Assembly: GCA_025997955.1 (NCBI GenBank)
Contig: BNVH01000003.1
Span: 27,407-91,406 of the forward strand
Source: Synergistales bacterium
GTDB lineage: Bacteria > Synergistota > Synergistia > Synergistales > Aminobacteriaceae
Direction: 5' to 3'
Length of the DNA: 64,000 bases
Shown: piece after piece, positions 7,645 to 16,059 of the stretch
Position numbering within the stretch: position 1 is the stretch's first letter
How the letters are laid out: each line of letters begins with the position of its first letter
Made by a program: the position numbers and the translations under genes
The notes under the pieces: model-generated
Databases searched by the model: none
Told to the model about the DNA's origin: nothing
The model's input: the letters and a program-made list of their open reading frames with translations, nothing else

Positions 7645-8844
7645 TTATTTCGTGATGGAAAAATATTTCTCTGGGACTTCCACGTCGCCCATGCCCATGT
7701 AACCCGACCCGAAGATGTATGTGTCCTGACGCACGAGGGCGAGTTTGTTGTTGCGCACGCCCGTGCCGGCGTCGGTGTAGTAGGCGGCTCCCCACTTCGC
7801 GCCGGGGGTGAACTTGCCGTAGCACTCTATCAGGTCCTTGAGGCTGTTCAGCTTCGCGGCGCCGTCGACGACGCGCTTGCCGAACTCGACAAGGCCGGCG
7901 CTCTGAGTGTAGCCGATGGAGAACGCCCATGTCCCCATACGACCGCCGCCGCCTGCTTTAACGACTGTCTCTTCCATCTTCTTGAGGATGGCCGGCCAGT
8001 CGCCTTTTTCTTTGGAGAGATCAACGCCGAGAGCGCCGGGGTAACCCATAAGCGGAGAGGGAATATCGGCCTCTACGAAGTATCCGCCAAGCTCCGCTAT
8101 GCGCTTCAGGAGGGGCTCGGTGTGAGCGTTGTTCGTACAGAAGAAGGCTGTGTCCTTGCCGTACTGCTCAAGCCATGCGGGGACTTTTTCGAGTATGAAC
8201 TGCTGCGCTCCGGCCACGCCAACGTCGCTTGTCGGGTCGGGCGCCGTCTCGAATATAAACTTGATGCCCAGATCGTTGCAGGCCACTTCCATGATGGCAC
8301 GGCGTCTGCCAAGAATTTCATAGCTCATGTGGCGCGGGAAAGAGATATGTACGAAAGTCTTGGCGCCGAGCTTCTGCGCGGCCAAGGGGACTGTGTAGCC
8401 GCGCGCGATGTTGTCGCTGGTGACGGCCAAGTCGGCAGCCGCCGTGATTACGGACGGGTCTTCGTGAGGCTCGCCGGACAACAGAATTATGTCGGGGCGG
8501 CGTTCACGGACACGACGAAGCCCTTCGGCTGTGCCCGGCACGGACTCGTTGACCACGATGACTTTCATCAATGGGTCGTCGGCAAGGCCCACTATCTGGG
8601 ATATCGTCGTCTCGACCTCCGACATGAAGTTGTCGGGATAGGTAACGTGAACTATCATGCCGCCCTTCGCCGCGTCGCCGTACTCCTCGATAGCGTGCTC
8701 AGCGCCTCTGAGATTATCCTCGCTTTGAGAGACTGTACCGGTCACGATACCGATGTGGTAAGGCGCGTCCGCCGCGTAAGCCGTGCCAGCCGCCAAAATA
8801 CACACAAACAAAAACAACCAGCTGATCATTCGGATCTTTTTCAA
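7645..8844 (-). CDS. DUF3798 family periplasmic binding protein
   Basis: 399 residues with a clear signal peptide (FLFVCILAAGTAYA, cleavage near AYA-ADAP). The mature part resembles a type I periplasmic binding fold: YHIGIVTGTVSQSEDNLRGA at the start, alternating strands and helices, and a hinge near TAFFCTNNAHTEPLLKR. I recognise the DUF3798 family, which is common in Synergistota and Fusobacteria; its ligand is unknown. No permease or ATPase gene adjoins it. Starts at TTG with GGAGGGG six bases upstream, and has its own promoter and its own terminator, so it is a single-gene unit, probably strongly expressed. It could serve an ABC or tripartite system encoded elsewhere. Confidence 0.85.
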   Translation of the reverse strand: MKKIRMISWLFLFVCILAAGTAYAADAPYHIGIVTGTVSQSEDNLRGAEHAIEEYGDAAKGGMIVHVTYPDNFMSEVETTISQIVGLADDPLMKVIVVNESVPGTAEGLRRVRERRPDIILLSGEPHEDPSVITAAADLAVTSDNIARGYTVPLAAQKLGAKTFVHISFPRHMSYEILGRRRAIMEVACNDLGIKFIFETAPDPTSDVGVAGAQQFILEKVPAWLEQYGKDTAFFCTNNAHTEPLLKRIAELGGYFVEADIPSPLMGYPGALGVDLSKEKGDWPAILKKMEETVVKAGGGGRMGTWAFSIGYTQSAGLVEFGKRVVDGAAKLNSLKDLIECYGKFTPGAKWGAAYYTDAGTGVRNNKLALVRQDTYIFGSGYMGMGDVEVPEKYFSITK

Positions 8845-8874
8845 TAAAAACCCCTCCTCTAAATAAAAATAAAT

Positions 8875-8903
8875 CTTATAAGAAGAATTGTAAATAATTT
8901 CAA
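8875..8903 (-). promoter_or_regulatory. Promoter of the DUF3798 gene
   Basis: Minus strand TTGAAA (8898-8903), 17-base spacer, TATAAG (8875-8880), about 31 bases before the TTG start. Confidence 0.6.
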
Positions 8904-8935
8904 GACAAATTCCAAGTGAATATTACTGAAAAACG

Positions 8936-10522
8936 CTACATAAACGGAGAGGTTCCGGGCCCCAGAGGCCAACCGGCCATGTACCATATAATCAGAAGCG
9001 CCGTGAAGCCGATGATGTAGAAAATAGAGTATGGCATAGCCAAGGACATGACTGTTCCGATACCTACCTTAGTGTCGGGGTCCTTCTTGTACTGCTCCAA
9101 TAATCCGATGATGACGGGCATGTAGTAAGACAGAGGCGTGATGATGTTGGTAGGGGAGTCGCCCACGCGATAGGCTATCTGAGTAAGCGCCGGAGAAAAC
9201 CCGACCTGCGCGAACATCGGGACGAATATCGGGGCCAGAATCAGCCACTTGGCCGAACCGCTCATCATAAAGAAGTTCAGAATTGTGACGAGCAGGATAA
9301 ACAGCAATAATAGAGGAATGCCGCCGAGGTTCATGGCCTTGAGCCAGTCAGCGCCGTTGACCGACAGCACGACGTCGAAGCGGCTCATGCCGAAAAGCCC
9401 GACGAAAAGCGATGCCGGGAGCACGACGACGATAAAACCGATGCTGCCGGATATGCCTTTGGCCATCAGCTTGGGGATGTCCTCGCCCTTCTTGATGGTT
9501 CCCGCGCCGACGCCGTAGGCAATGCCCACGAAGAAGAACAGGAAGAACAATATAGGCATGACGCTGCTGAGGAGCGGAGACGAAGGAAGAAGCGAACCGT
9601 CCTTGGGGTTGCGGAAAAGGGAGCCCTCTGGGTAGGTCAGATAGACTATAAGCCCGATATAGAGAGCGAGAGTCAAAAACGCGAGCAGAAGACCGCGGTT
9701 CTCCTCATGTGTGAGAGCGTGTTTCTTGAGTTCCTCTTCGTCGCGGGTTCCTTCGTTGTCCCCAAGGAATTTGACCGTGTATTTTTCGGTGACGTAAACC
9801 GTCAGAACGGTGAGCACGATGGTCGCGGTGGCCATGAAATAGTAGTTGATCAAAACGTGCGTGGGCGTGTCGGCGGGGATATAGGGAACGCCTTCGATGA
9901 CAGACTTCGTGATGCCCGATAGGAGGGCCTCTGTTCCGGCGATGAAGAAGTTGGCCGTGAAGCCGCCGCTCGCAGCCGCATAGCCGGCCGCTATGCCGAC
10001 CCACGGGTTGCGCCCGAGGGCTTTATAGATGGCGGCCGCTATGACGGGTGTGAAGATTATGCCCGCGTCAGAGGCCAAGTTGGCGTTAATACCCACGAAA
10101 GCGACGACCGCCGTCACCAAGAAATTCGGCGCGCCCAAGATGGTCTTGCGCATAAGGGCGGAGATCATGCCCGTCTGCTCGACTATGCCTATGCTGAGCA
10201 TCATGGTGAGGACCAAGCCCAGCGGCGCGAAGTTGACGTATGTCCTGACGAACCCGGCCAAGAACGTACGCAAGGAGTCGTAACTCAAAAGATCGACGAC
10301 CGCTACCTTGGTTTCCACCGGAGCCTCGCCGGCCTTCGCGGCCATGTACGTGACAGATACGCCCTTGCTAGCCAACCAATGCGAAAGGAAAATGACTATC
10401 AGGGACAGACACACAAAGAGCCAGAAAGGATGCGGAAACTTGTTCCCTATAACCTCGATCCACCTGATGAAGCCTTCGAACTTGCCTCTTTTTTCCAAAT
10501 TCGCTCCACTTGACCCACTCAC
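8936..10522 (-). CDS. AbgT family transporter
   Basis: Integral membrane protein of about 528 residues with some 12 hydrophobic segments, related to AbgT (p-aminobenzoyl-glutamate uptake) and MtrF. Family features include FVRTYVNFAPLGLVLTMMLS, GINANLASDAGIIFTPVIAA, SGGFTANFFIAGTEALLSGI and the C-terminal SPTNIITPLSYYMPVIIGLL. The start is the GTG at 10522 with GGGAGG eight bases upstream; the open frame upstream of it is not likely to be translated. It lies 78 bases after an M20 amidohydrolase gene in the same direction, a standard AbgT/AbgB-type pairing. The substrate is therefore probably an acylated amino acid or aminobenzoyl-glutamate-like conjugate, by inference only; some AbgT proteins are sulfonamide exporters. 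Confidence 0.9.
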   Translation of the reverse strand: MSGSSGANLEKRGKFEGFIRWIEVIGNKFPHPFWLFVCLSLIVIFLSHWLASKGVSVTYMAAKAGEAPVETKVAVVDLLSYDSLRTFLAGFVRTYVNFAPLGLVLTMMLSIGIVEQTGMISALMRKTILGAPNFLVTAVVAFVGINANLASDAGIIFTPVIAAAIYKALGRNPWVGIAAGYAAASGGFTANFFIAGTEALLSGITKSVIEGVPYIPADTPTHVLINYYFMATATIVLTVLTVYVTEKYTVKFLGDNEGTRDEEELKKHALTHEENRGLLLAFLTLALYIGLIVYLTYPEGSLFRNPKDGSLLPSSPLLSSVMPILFFLFFFVGIAYGVGAGTIKKGEDIPKLMAKGISGSIGFIVVVLPASLFVGLFGMSRFDVVLSVNGADWLKAMNLGGIPLLLLFILLVTILNFFMMSGSAKWLILAPIFVPMFAQVGFSPALTQIAYRVGDSPTNIITPLSYYMPVIIGLLEQYKKDPDTKVGIGTVMSLAMPYSIFYIIGFTALLIIWYMAGWPLGPGTSPFM

Positions 10523-10600
10523 TGATAAAACCTCCCTATTCCGTATAGTATAAAAAACCCAACATAAAGCCCGCGTTGCGTGATTATTCGCCAATCCCCC

Positions 10601-11794
10601 CTATTTTTCTAAATACCCCGTCGCGCAGGACGCTAAAAAGCGCATACCGTACGGGAAACAACCCTCATCCGGGTTGAATTTCGTATTGTGCAAAACGGGC
10701 GTCTCAGACATGGGCTGACCGACTGGACGGCATCCAAGCCAAGCCATAAGGCACGGACGCTCGCGGGAGAAGAAAGAGAAGTCCTCTCCGCCGAGATCGG
10801 GTGAATCTGGGACAATCAAGCTCCCTTCCCCAAAAGAGGTGTTCACGGCTTCTTTGGCTATCTCAAAAAGCCCGCTGTCATTTATAGTCGGCGGGTAGCC
10901 CTTGACGTATTTGACGGTTGCGTCGCCGCCCAAGGACTGCGCGTAGCCTTTCGCTATTTTCTCTATGAGACTGGGCATTTTGTCCTGAGTCTCACCGCGC
11001 AATGTGCGGACGGTGCCCTCCATCTCCACTTTGTCGGCCAAGACGTTGTAGCGATAGCCGCCCTTTATCGTGCCGATGCTGACGACGGCAGAATCCACCG
11101 GGGCTACCGTGCGCGAAACTATGGTCTGTAAGCCGCCTACGACCTGAGCAGCTATCATTATGCCGTCTATGCCCTGATGGGGAGCGGAGCCGTGAGCGGT
11201 TTTGCCCGAAACGGTCAAATAGAGCCTGTCCGACGCGCCCATCTGAGCGCCCGAACGAGTGGCCACTTTGCCGGTCTCGAAGCCGGGCCAGACATGAAGC
11301 GCGAAGATGGCGTCTACATGAGGGTTTTCAAGGACGCCGTCCCTTATCATCCCTGGAGCGCCGCCCGTCGGGTTTAGCTCCTCAGCCGGCTGAAAAATAA
11401 ATTTCACGGAGCCTTTAATGTCGCTCTTAAGCTCTGAGAGAACGCAGGCCGTCCCAAGGAGCATGGCCGTGTGAGTGTCGTGCCCGCAGGCGTGCATGAC
11501 GCCGCTTGTCTTGGAGGCAAAAGGAAGCCCCGTCTCCTCCAGCATGGGGAGCGCGTCCATATCGGCGCGGAGAGCGACGACCTTGCCTTCCCGCGCGCCT
11601 TTCAACAAGCCCACGACCCCGTGTCCGCCGACGTTTTTCTTGACATCAAGACCAAGTCCGGTCAAAACCTCAGCGACAAGAGCGGCTGTTTTTTCTTCTT
11701 GTTCGCTTAGTTCAGGGCATACGTGAATGGCGCGTCGCCACTCTGTAACTTTCGGTGCGTACTTCTTGGCGAGCTCTTCTAATTTTTTGTGCAT
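10601..11794 (-). CDS. M20 family amidohydrolase (aminoacylase / aminobenzoyl-glutamate hydrolase-like)
   Basis: Metal-dependent hydrolase that removes an acyl or aminoacyl group from an N-acylated amino acid. Metal and catalytic motifs are intact: RADMDALPM (about 77-85), MHACGHDTHTAML (about 102-114), IFQPAEE (about 135-141) and GGEDFSFFS near the C-terminus. The central dimerisation domain (GKTAHGSAPHQGIDGI) is also present. No signal peptide, so cytoplasmic. Start at the ATG at 11794 with GAGG eight bases before; a GTG two codons upstream is less likely. It precedes the AbgT transporter gene and probably acts on what that transporter brings in. Exact substrate unknown. Confidence 0.92.
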   Translation of the reverse strand: MHKKLEELAKKYAPKVTEWRRAIHVCPELSEQEEKTAALVAEVLTGLGLDVKKNVGGHGVVGLLKGAREGKVVALRADMDALPMLEETGLPFASKTSGVMHACGHDTHTAMLLGTACVLSELKSDIKGSVKFIFQPAEELNPTGGAPGMIRDGVLENPHVDAIFALHVWPGFETGKVATRSGAQMGASDRLYLTVSGKTAHGSAPHQGIDGIMIAAQVVGGLQTIVSRTVAPVDSAVVSIGTIKGGYRYNVLADKVEMEGTVRTLRGETQDKMPSLIEKIAKGYAQSLGGDATVKYVKGYPPTINDSGLFEIAKEAVNTSFGEGSLIVPDSPDLGGEDFSFFSRERPCLMAWLGCRPVGQPMSETPVLHNTKFNPDEGCFPYGMRFLASCATGYLEK

Positions 11795-11905
11795 AAGCAC
11801 ACCCTCTTTGCTATTGTATTGTGCTATCGTCGCTTTGATGTGAGTTTAGTATATCTGACAAGTCGAGTTTTTTGATGAAGAAATTGTACAATCCTAAATA
11901 TGTTA

Positions 11906-11981
11906 TGGCGAGCTTGGGCGGACTTGAACCGCCGACCTACGGCTTAGGAGGCCGTCGCTCTATCCACTGAGCTACAAGCCC
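11906..11981 (-). tRNA. tRNA-Arg (anticodon CCT)
   Basis: 76-nt cloverleaf including an encoded CCA end. Acceptor GGGCTTG pairs with CAAGCTC (one G-U), D-arm GCTC/GAGC, anticodon stem ACGGC/GCCGT with loop CTCCTAA (anticodon CCT, reading AGG), T-arm GGCGG-TTCAAGT-CCGCC. Between the M20 gene and this tRNA (11795-11905) I see no gene. Confidence 0.97.
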
Positions 11982-11997
11982 TCGCACACACTCAAGA

Positions 11998-12025
11998 AAT
12001 ATATCACAAAATCAGAGACTGTCAA
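11998..12025 (-). promoter_or_regulatory. Promoter of tRNA-Arg
   Basis: Minus strand consensus TTGACA (12020-12025), 16-base spacer, TATATT (11998-12003), ending about 17 bases before the tRNA 5' end. Confidence 0.85.
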
Positions 12026-12102
12026 ATCCAAATTTTTTTGTTTTCTCATTTTTTTATGAAGATATTTTTTCCACTCTCCAACATATGCTTACGCATGATG
12101 TT

Positions 12103-12834
12103 TTACCACTCAAAGTTATCGCCCAGATAGAATTTTCGAGCCAATGGGTCTTCCATAACTTCCTCTGGCTTGCCGTTTAGGATGATGCGGCCGTTGTGGA
12201 TAAGATATGTCCTGTCTGTGATTGAAAGGGTTTCTCTGACGTTGTGATCTGTTATAAGAACGCCAAAGTTCTGCGCTCTAAGGTCTTGAATCATATCCTG
12301 AATGTCGTTGACAGCTATTGGGTCTATGCCGCTGAATGGCTCGTCCAACAGAATAAAGTCCGGGCGTATAGGCATTGCGCGCGCTATCTCTACGCGCCGC
12401 TTCTCACCGCCGGACAGCGCGTGCCCCTTGGTGTCCGCGAGGCGCGACACGCCAAAACGACGCATTAGGCTTTTAGGAGAGATGGTAGCGCGTTTGCCCA
12501 TCTCCTGATAGACCAACTCGAGATTTTCTCGCACGGTGAGGTTTCGAAAAACCGACGTCTCTTGCGGTAGGTATCCGATACCGAGACGTGACCTCTTATA
12601 GACCGGCAAGGCCGTGACGTTTGTTTCTCCTATAAAAACAGAGCCGGCGTCAGGGCGCACGAGACCGACGATCATATAAAACGATGTGGTCTTTCCGGCG
12701 CCGTTTGGCCCCAGTAAGCCCACTACCTCACCCTGTTTCACTTCTATATCCACGCCGTCGACTATTAGCCTGTCCTTGTAGCTCTTGCGAAGCCCGACGG
12801 CGGAGAGTTTTTTTGGAGCGGCGGCAATACTCAT
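12103..12834 (-). CDS. lptB: LPS export ABC transporter ATP-binding protein
   Basis: ATPase of the Lpt machine that extracts lipopolysaccharide from the inner membrane. 243 residues with Walker A GLLGPNGAGKTTSFYMIVGL (about 38-57), signature ALSGGEKRRVEIARAM and Walker B FILLDEPFSGIDPIAV, the LptB-specific wording. The N-terminus KLSAVGLRKSYKDRLIVDGV is also typical. It overlaps the LptA-like gene by 4 bp (ATGA) and ends the envelope operon running from 16008. The LptFG permease genes are not in the window. Confidence 0.95.
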   Translation of the reverse strand: MSIAAAPKKLSAVGLRKSYKDRLIVDGVDIEVKQGEVVGLLGPNGAGKTTSFYMIVGLVRPDAGSVFIGETNVTALPVYKRSRLGIGYLPQETSVFRNLTVRENLELVYQEMGKRATISPKSLMRRFGVSRLADTKGHALSGGEKRRVEIARAMPIRPDFILLDEPFSGIDPIAVNDIQDMIQDLRAQNFGVLITDHNVRETLSITDRTYLIHNGRIILNGKPEEVMEDPLARKFYLGDNFEW

Positions 12835-13673
12835 GGGTCTTGCTTTCTTTTCTTTTCCCGATTTGCTTTTTCTTGGCTCATGTCAATGGTGATACGCGCT
12901 CTGCCAGTATCACCGCCTGCTTCGTTGCGTCGGTCGCCTATCGCCTCTATGACGTTGGTCACCGGGAAATACACCACGGAGTGAGAGTCGAGAGTACGCC
13001 CTTTTTGCACGGCCTTCACGCCCCCCGTGAGCACAACGCTGCCTCTTAGAGCGGAGTAATACGCCGCGTCGCTTTTTACGTCTATCATCTCACCCTCAAA
13101 ATTTGGGCGCCCTTTTAGCCAGACTTTTTTTTCGGCCGTAAGCTCTGTCAACGCGCCATCCGCTAATTTTCCGTAAGCCGTATCGGCTCCAAAAACCACG
13201 CTTGTCGCGTAATCCTCAAGCCGGCGCACGTTTTTGGCCGAAAAGTCCTCGCCTTTTATATAAAACTTGTCCGCGTCCACATATATTCGCCCGACTTGCC
13301 CTTTTACGTTATTCTCAACTGTATAAGTCGGCAGCTGCGCTAAATAAAGCGATATATTTCCGGCCGCTATCTCGACCCAATCACCCTGCCAGTCGCCCGA
13401 CGCCACAATACCTTCTGAGAAATGCACCTCCTTGCTTGTGATGTTGCCCTCTCCGCGCGGCGCGACGACAGTTAGTCCGTCGGCCTGTATTATGACGTTT
13501 CCCTCCGCTGAAAAGTTGCCTGTTTTGGAGTCAAAACGCATCATGTCGGCTGTTATCTTCGCGGTATCTGGCAGATTTTCAATATCGCTCGCGGAATGAG
13601 CCTTGTGTGCGTAGCCGAAAACACAAACAGAAAATATAAAAATGGCCGAAAACAGGAGTAAAATTTTTTTCAT
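12831..13673 (-). CDS. LptA/OstA-like LPS-transport protein
   Basis: Exported protein of 280 residues with a signal peptide (KKILLLFSAIFIFSVCVFGY, cleavage near HSASD). The N-terminal half has the OstA/LptA beta-jellyroll signature ITADMMRFDSKTGNFSAEGN, VIIQADGLTVVAPRGEGNI; a second related stretch comes later (WLKGRPNFEGEMIDVKSDAA, SVVLTGGVKAVQKGRTL). It probably forms part of the periplasmic bridge or an LptC-like adaptor carrying LPS to the outer membrane. About 100 residues longer than E. coli LptA, which suggests two fused jellyroll sections. The ATG at 13673 overlaps the stop of the upstream gene (ATGA), which decides the start; it in turn overlaps lptB by 4 bp. The tail is strongly basic. 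Confidence 0.82.
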   Translation of the reverse strand: MKKILLLFSAIFIFSVCVFGYAHKAHSASDIENLPDTAKITADMMRFDSKTGNFSAEGNVIIQADGLTVVAPRGEGNITSKEVHFSEGIVASGDWQGDWVEIAAGNISLYLAQLPTYTVENNVKGQVGRIYVDADKFYIKGEDFSAKNVRRLEDYATSVVFGADTAYGKLADGALTELTAEKKVWLKGRPNFEGEMIDVKSDAAYYSALRGSVVLTGGVKAVQKGRTLDSHSVVYFPVTNVIEAIGDRRNEAGGDTGRARITIDMSQEKANREKKRKQDP

Positions 13674-14293
13674 GGATTCCACAAAAGCGAACGGTTGGAC
13701 GAAGACGGATCGCTGAGGGGAAGCTCCACCCAGCCCCAGGGCGATATAAGGATATAGCGAACACTTATGCCTTGTTCAGCAAGGGCGTTTACGTGGGCTG
13801 TATAGTGAATGTTGTCCCAAAACGCGAATGTGTCGCTGAGCACCCAGACCCTCTTGCAATGGGCGCGGTTGAAGAGCGCCGCGTAGTCTATGGCCGTTCG
13901 GACGCCGCTTTCGTAGTCGGGCGGGTCAATACTGACCACAACGGCGTCGGCGCGTCCTTGCGGACGCTTCGTGTTTGGGATTATATCGACGTAGTCCTCA
14001 AGGCTTTCCAAGTCAGCAAAAAGCCTCTCTAAGTCCATATCGTCGCCCTCGCTCTCGAACATCGCCGTCACAGGATCCATGCCCTTGTCAGACGGCGCGT
14101 TCACAGTATCGAGAAGCCAAGTCTGAATTTTGGCTATGGCGTCTATGATATAGTTCGGATACTCGGTTTCGGAAATAGCCGTCAATAATTCGGTCACTGT
14201 TATCTCGCCGGGCTCAATAATTTTCCTGTCTTCTTTCCTGCCTTCTATTTTTCCTTTTTCGCGTTGTCCACTTCTATCAAAATTCATATTCAT
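13670..14293 (-). CDS. Uncharacterised protein in the Lpt operon
   Basis: I do not recognise this 207-residue protein. It has no signal peptide or membrane segment. The first 30 residues are charged and probably disordered (DRSGQREKGKIEGRKEDRKI). The rest looks like a globular alpha/beta fold with SEGDDMDLERLFADLESLED, GRADAVVVSIDPPDYESGV, HCKRVWVLSDTFAFWDNIHY and ISVRYILISPWGWVELPLSD. Start: ATG at 14293 with GAGG eight bases upstream; several earlier in-frame ATGs lack a site. It overlaps the LptA-like gene by 4 bp and follows the ICMT-like gene by 39 bases, so it is made together with LPS-transport and membrane-lipid genes and may act in that pathway. Cytoplasmic by inference. Confidence 0.8.
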   Translation of the reverse strand: MNMNFDRSGQREKGKIEGRKEDRKIIEPGEITVTELLTAISETEYPNYIIDAIAKIQTWLLDTVNAPSDKGMDPVTAMFESEGDDMDLERLFADLESLEDYVDIIPNTKRPQGRADAVVVSIDPPDYESGVRTAIDYAALFNRAHCKRVWVLSDTFAFWDNIHYTAHVNALAEQGISVRYILISPWGWVELPLSDPSSSNRSLLWNP

Positions 14294-14332
14294 AAAATTA
14301 ACCTCGTTATTCATAAAGGTGATATGCAAAAG

Positions 14333-14923
14333 TCAGGCAAAAAAACATTTAAGGGCAATCAGAAGAGTGCCTACCGCGGTGGTTAGTAGAGAATGACGCT
14401 CGCTTATCCATAAAACACTGAGATCGAACGGCCCGGCGACCTCCTGCCGCTCTGGCCAACGTACAGGAAAAAACGCGCCCGTTTTTCTTCTGTACCGCTC
14501 GTATTCCTCTCCAAACTTCCCCAAGAGAAACTCCTCTTCGTATGGAACTATCAAAACAGTATACAGCAAAAAAAACGTAACGGCCATAATTAACACAGGC
14601 ACAAGCCCCGCCATGACTCCCCAACCCAAGCCTATCATGCCATTGCCAACGTAAAGCGGATTGCGGATAAAGGCGTAAGGACCCCAAGTCGTCAGCCTCT
14701 CCGCGCCTACGCGCTCGCCTCTGTAGCGGCGCACGCACCCCACGCTCCAAAACCTGAGAGCCTGCCCCAAAAACACAAACGGCAATCCCAATACAAAAGA
14801 ATCACGCGTCGGGTGGGCGAGCGCAAGGATTGCCACAAACAGGAGAGTCCAGACTCCTCCGCGCAGCTGAAACGCTTTTGCCCTGATTTGCGCAAGTCGC
14901 TGTGAAACGCCTGAGTTATTCAA
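14333..14923 (-). CDS. Isoprenylcysteine carboxyl methyltransferase (ICMT)-like membrane methyltransferase
   Basis: 196-residue polytopic membrane protein of the ICMT/phospholipid-methyltransferase superfamily. The SAM-binding signature is present: TWGPYAFIRNPLYVGNGMIG (about 92-111), followed by VPYEEEFLLGKFGEEYERYR (about 145-164) and FFPVRWP. Four or five hydrophobic helices surround these. The substrate is unknown; bacterial members methylate lipids or small hydrophobic thiols and amines. The start is a TTG at 14923 that overlaps the stop of the flippase-like gene (TTGA), a coupled arrangement with no strong Shine-Dalgarno. Membership of the LPS operon suggests a role in envelope lipid chemistry. 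Confidence 0.8.
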   Translation of the reverse strand: MNNSGVSQRLAQIRAKAFQLRGGVWTLLFVAILALAHPTRDSFVLGLPFVFLGQALRFWSVGCVRRYRGERVGAERLTTWGPYAFIRNPLYVGNGMIGLGWGVMAGLVPVLIMAVTFFLLYTVLIVPYEEEFLLGKFGEEYERYRRKTGAFFPVRWPERQEVAGPFDLSVLWISERHSLLTTAVGTLLIALKCFFA

Positions 14924-16008
14924 CTTAGTGGATGGTATGAATTAGCGGCTTTTTCCTTAGCCGCTACGACAATTGCGGGGTCTTCATGGGAGACCTCTTC
15001 CATAACGTCCCAGCCGAGCATTCTTATCACCACTGCCATGCCCATAAATATGGATATGTATTCAGTGAAGAAGCGCCATATTATCGCGATGACTCCAGCC
15101 ATGTTGTGAGGCATGAGCATAGCGAACAAAAACGCGCCGCCACCCTCCGCGACGCCGCTCGCGCCCGGAGTTGGGATAAAATAAAGGACGAACATAAAGA
15201 CGGCCTGCACGATAAGGGTTTTTGGATATTCAAACGGCAAGCCAACCGCCGTCATAAGTATAGGCAAGATGGAGAAGATACAGAGAAGGTGCACAATGGA
15301 CAAGGCGGCGGCAAGCAGTGTATAAGGCGCTCCCTTTCTTGAGACGGTCATTTTGAAGTTCGCGCTGTAGTTGTCCATCTCGCGGTCAAGCCAACGGCAT
15401 GTCTTTTTGAGATTGGAAAAGGACAGTAATTTCACGATGCGCAGGCGCAGGGCTATGTTTTTCCCCAAACGTTTAAATATCCGAGGAGATATGACGGTGA
15501 ACGCTATGAATGCCCAAGTAAGGAGTATGACGACGAACACATAGCGCACTACGCCTTTAATGAAAGCGTTGCCGTCTAAAAGCGCGGGGTTCATATGAAG
15601 GGCGAAAGGAACGACAAGCGTCAGTATAAGGACCGTGAGCATTGTGCGTATCGTGGTTATAGCTATACCCTTTCCTATAGGGACGCCCTTTTTGTACAGA
15701 ACGTAGACCTGAAACGGTCCGCCCCCGCTCTGCATGGGGGTTACAGCGCAGCCAAAATAGTGCAGCCATGTCAAAATTATGCCCATTTTAAAGGACATTT
15801 TCTCCTCGGCGGCTTTTGCCAACGCGCAAAAACGCCCGGTATCACAAGCCCAAGCCGCCAACATGAACACAAAAGCCAACAGGAAAAAACGCTTGTCCGC
15901 GTTTATGAGACACGATATTGTTTCTTCATCTATGCTCTTAAACAAAACAATACCGCTGGCCCCGAACGTAAATAAAATGAAGAGAATAAGCCCCTTGCGT
16001 AAAGACAA
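14920..16008 (-). CDS. Lysylphosphatidylglycerol synthase-transmembrane / flippase-like protein
   Basis: 362 residues with about eight membrane segments, of the YbhN/UPF0104 (LPG_synthase_TM, flippase-like) family. Indicative stretches are MGIILTWLHYFGCAVTPMQS followed by GGGPFQVYVLYKKGVPIGK, TTIRTMLTVLILTLVVPFAL, and FIPTPGASGVAEGGGAFLFA near the C-terminus. Members move lipids or lipid-linked sugars across the inner membrane or form the membrane half of MprF; here no catalytic synthase domain is attached. The start is a TTG with AAAGGAG upstream (nine-base gap). First gene of the operon that continues through ICMT-like, unknown, LptA-like and lptB genes. Confidence 0.82.
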   Translation of the reverse strand: MSLRKGLILFILFTFGASGIVLFKSIDEETISCLINADKRFFLLAFVFMLAAWACDTGRFCALAKAAEEKMSFKMGIILTWLHYFGCAVTPMQSGGGPFQVYVLYKKGVPIGKGIAITTIRTMLTVLILTLVVPFALHMNPALLDGNAFIKGVVRYVFVVILLTWAFIAFTVISPRIFKRLGKNIALRLRIVKLLSFSNLKKTCRWLDREMDNYSANFKMTVSRKGAPYTLLAAALSIVHLLCIFSILPILMTAVGLPFEYPKTLIVQAVFMFVLYFIPTPGASGVAEGGGAFLFAMLMPHNMAGVIAIIWRFFTEYISIFMGMAVVIRMLGWDVMEEVSHEDPAIVVAAKEKAANSYHPLS

Positions 16009-16029
16009 TAGGATCCGCTCCTTTCATCA

Positions 16030-16059
16030 GATTTTTAATTAAATTTTTAATTAAAAATC
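16030..16059. repeat. 30-nt near-pure AT perfect palindrome
   Basis: Perfect 14-bp arms GATTTTTAATTAAA and TTTAATTAAAAATC separated by 2 bases. It overlaps the stop codon of the unknown gene at 16058 and lies 21 bases before the flippase-like start. It could be a weak terminator, an RNA stability element or a regulator site between the two transcription units. Confidence 0.8.

Noticed and set aside
7639..8847. A 402-codon open frame antisense to almost the whole DUF3798 gene
   Set aside because: It mirrors the real gene codon for codon, has no Shine-Dalgarno and no recognisable domain. Long antisense frames are a by-product of the GC-biased codon use here; the same holds for antisense frames over lysC (6185-7072) and ugd (41714-42544).
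12064..12102. AACAT-ATGC-GTAA-GCAT-ATGTT hairpin after lptB as a terminator
   Set aside because: One mismatch in a short AT-rich stem and no following T-run; termination there cannot be supported.
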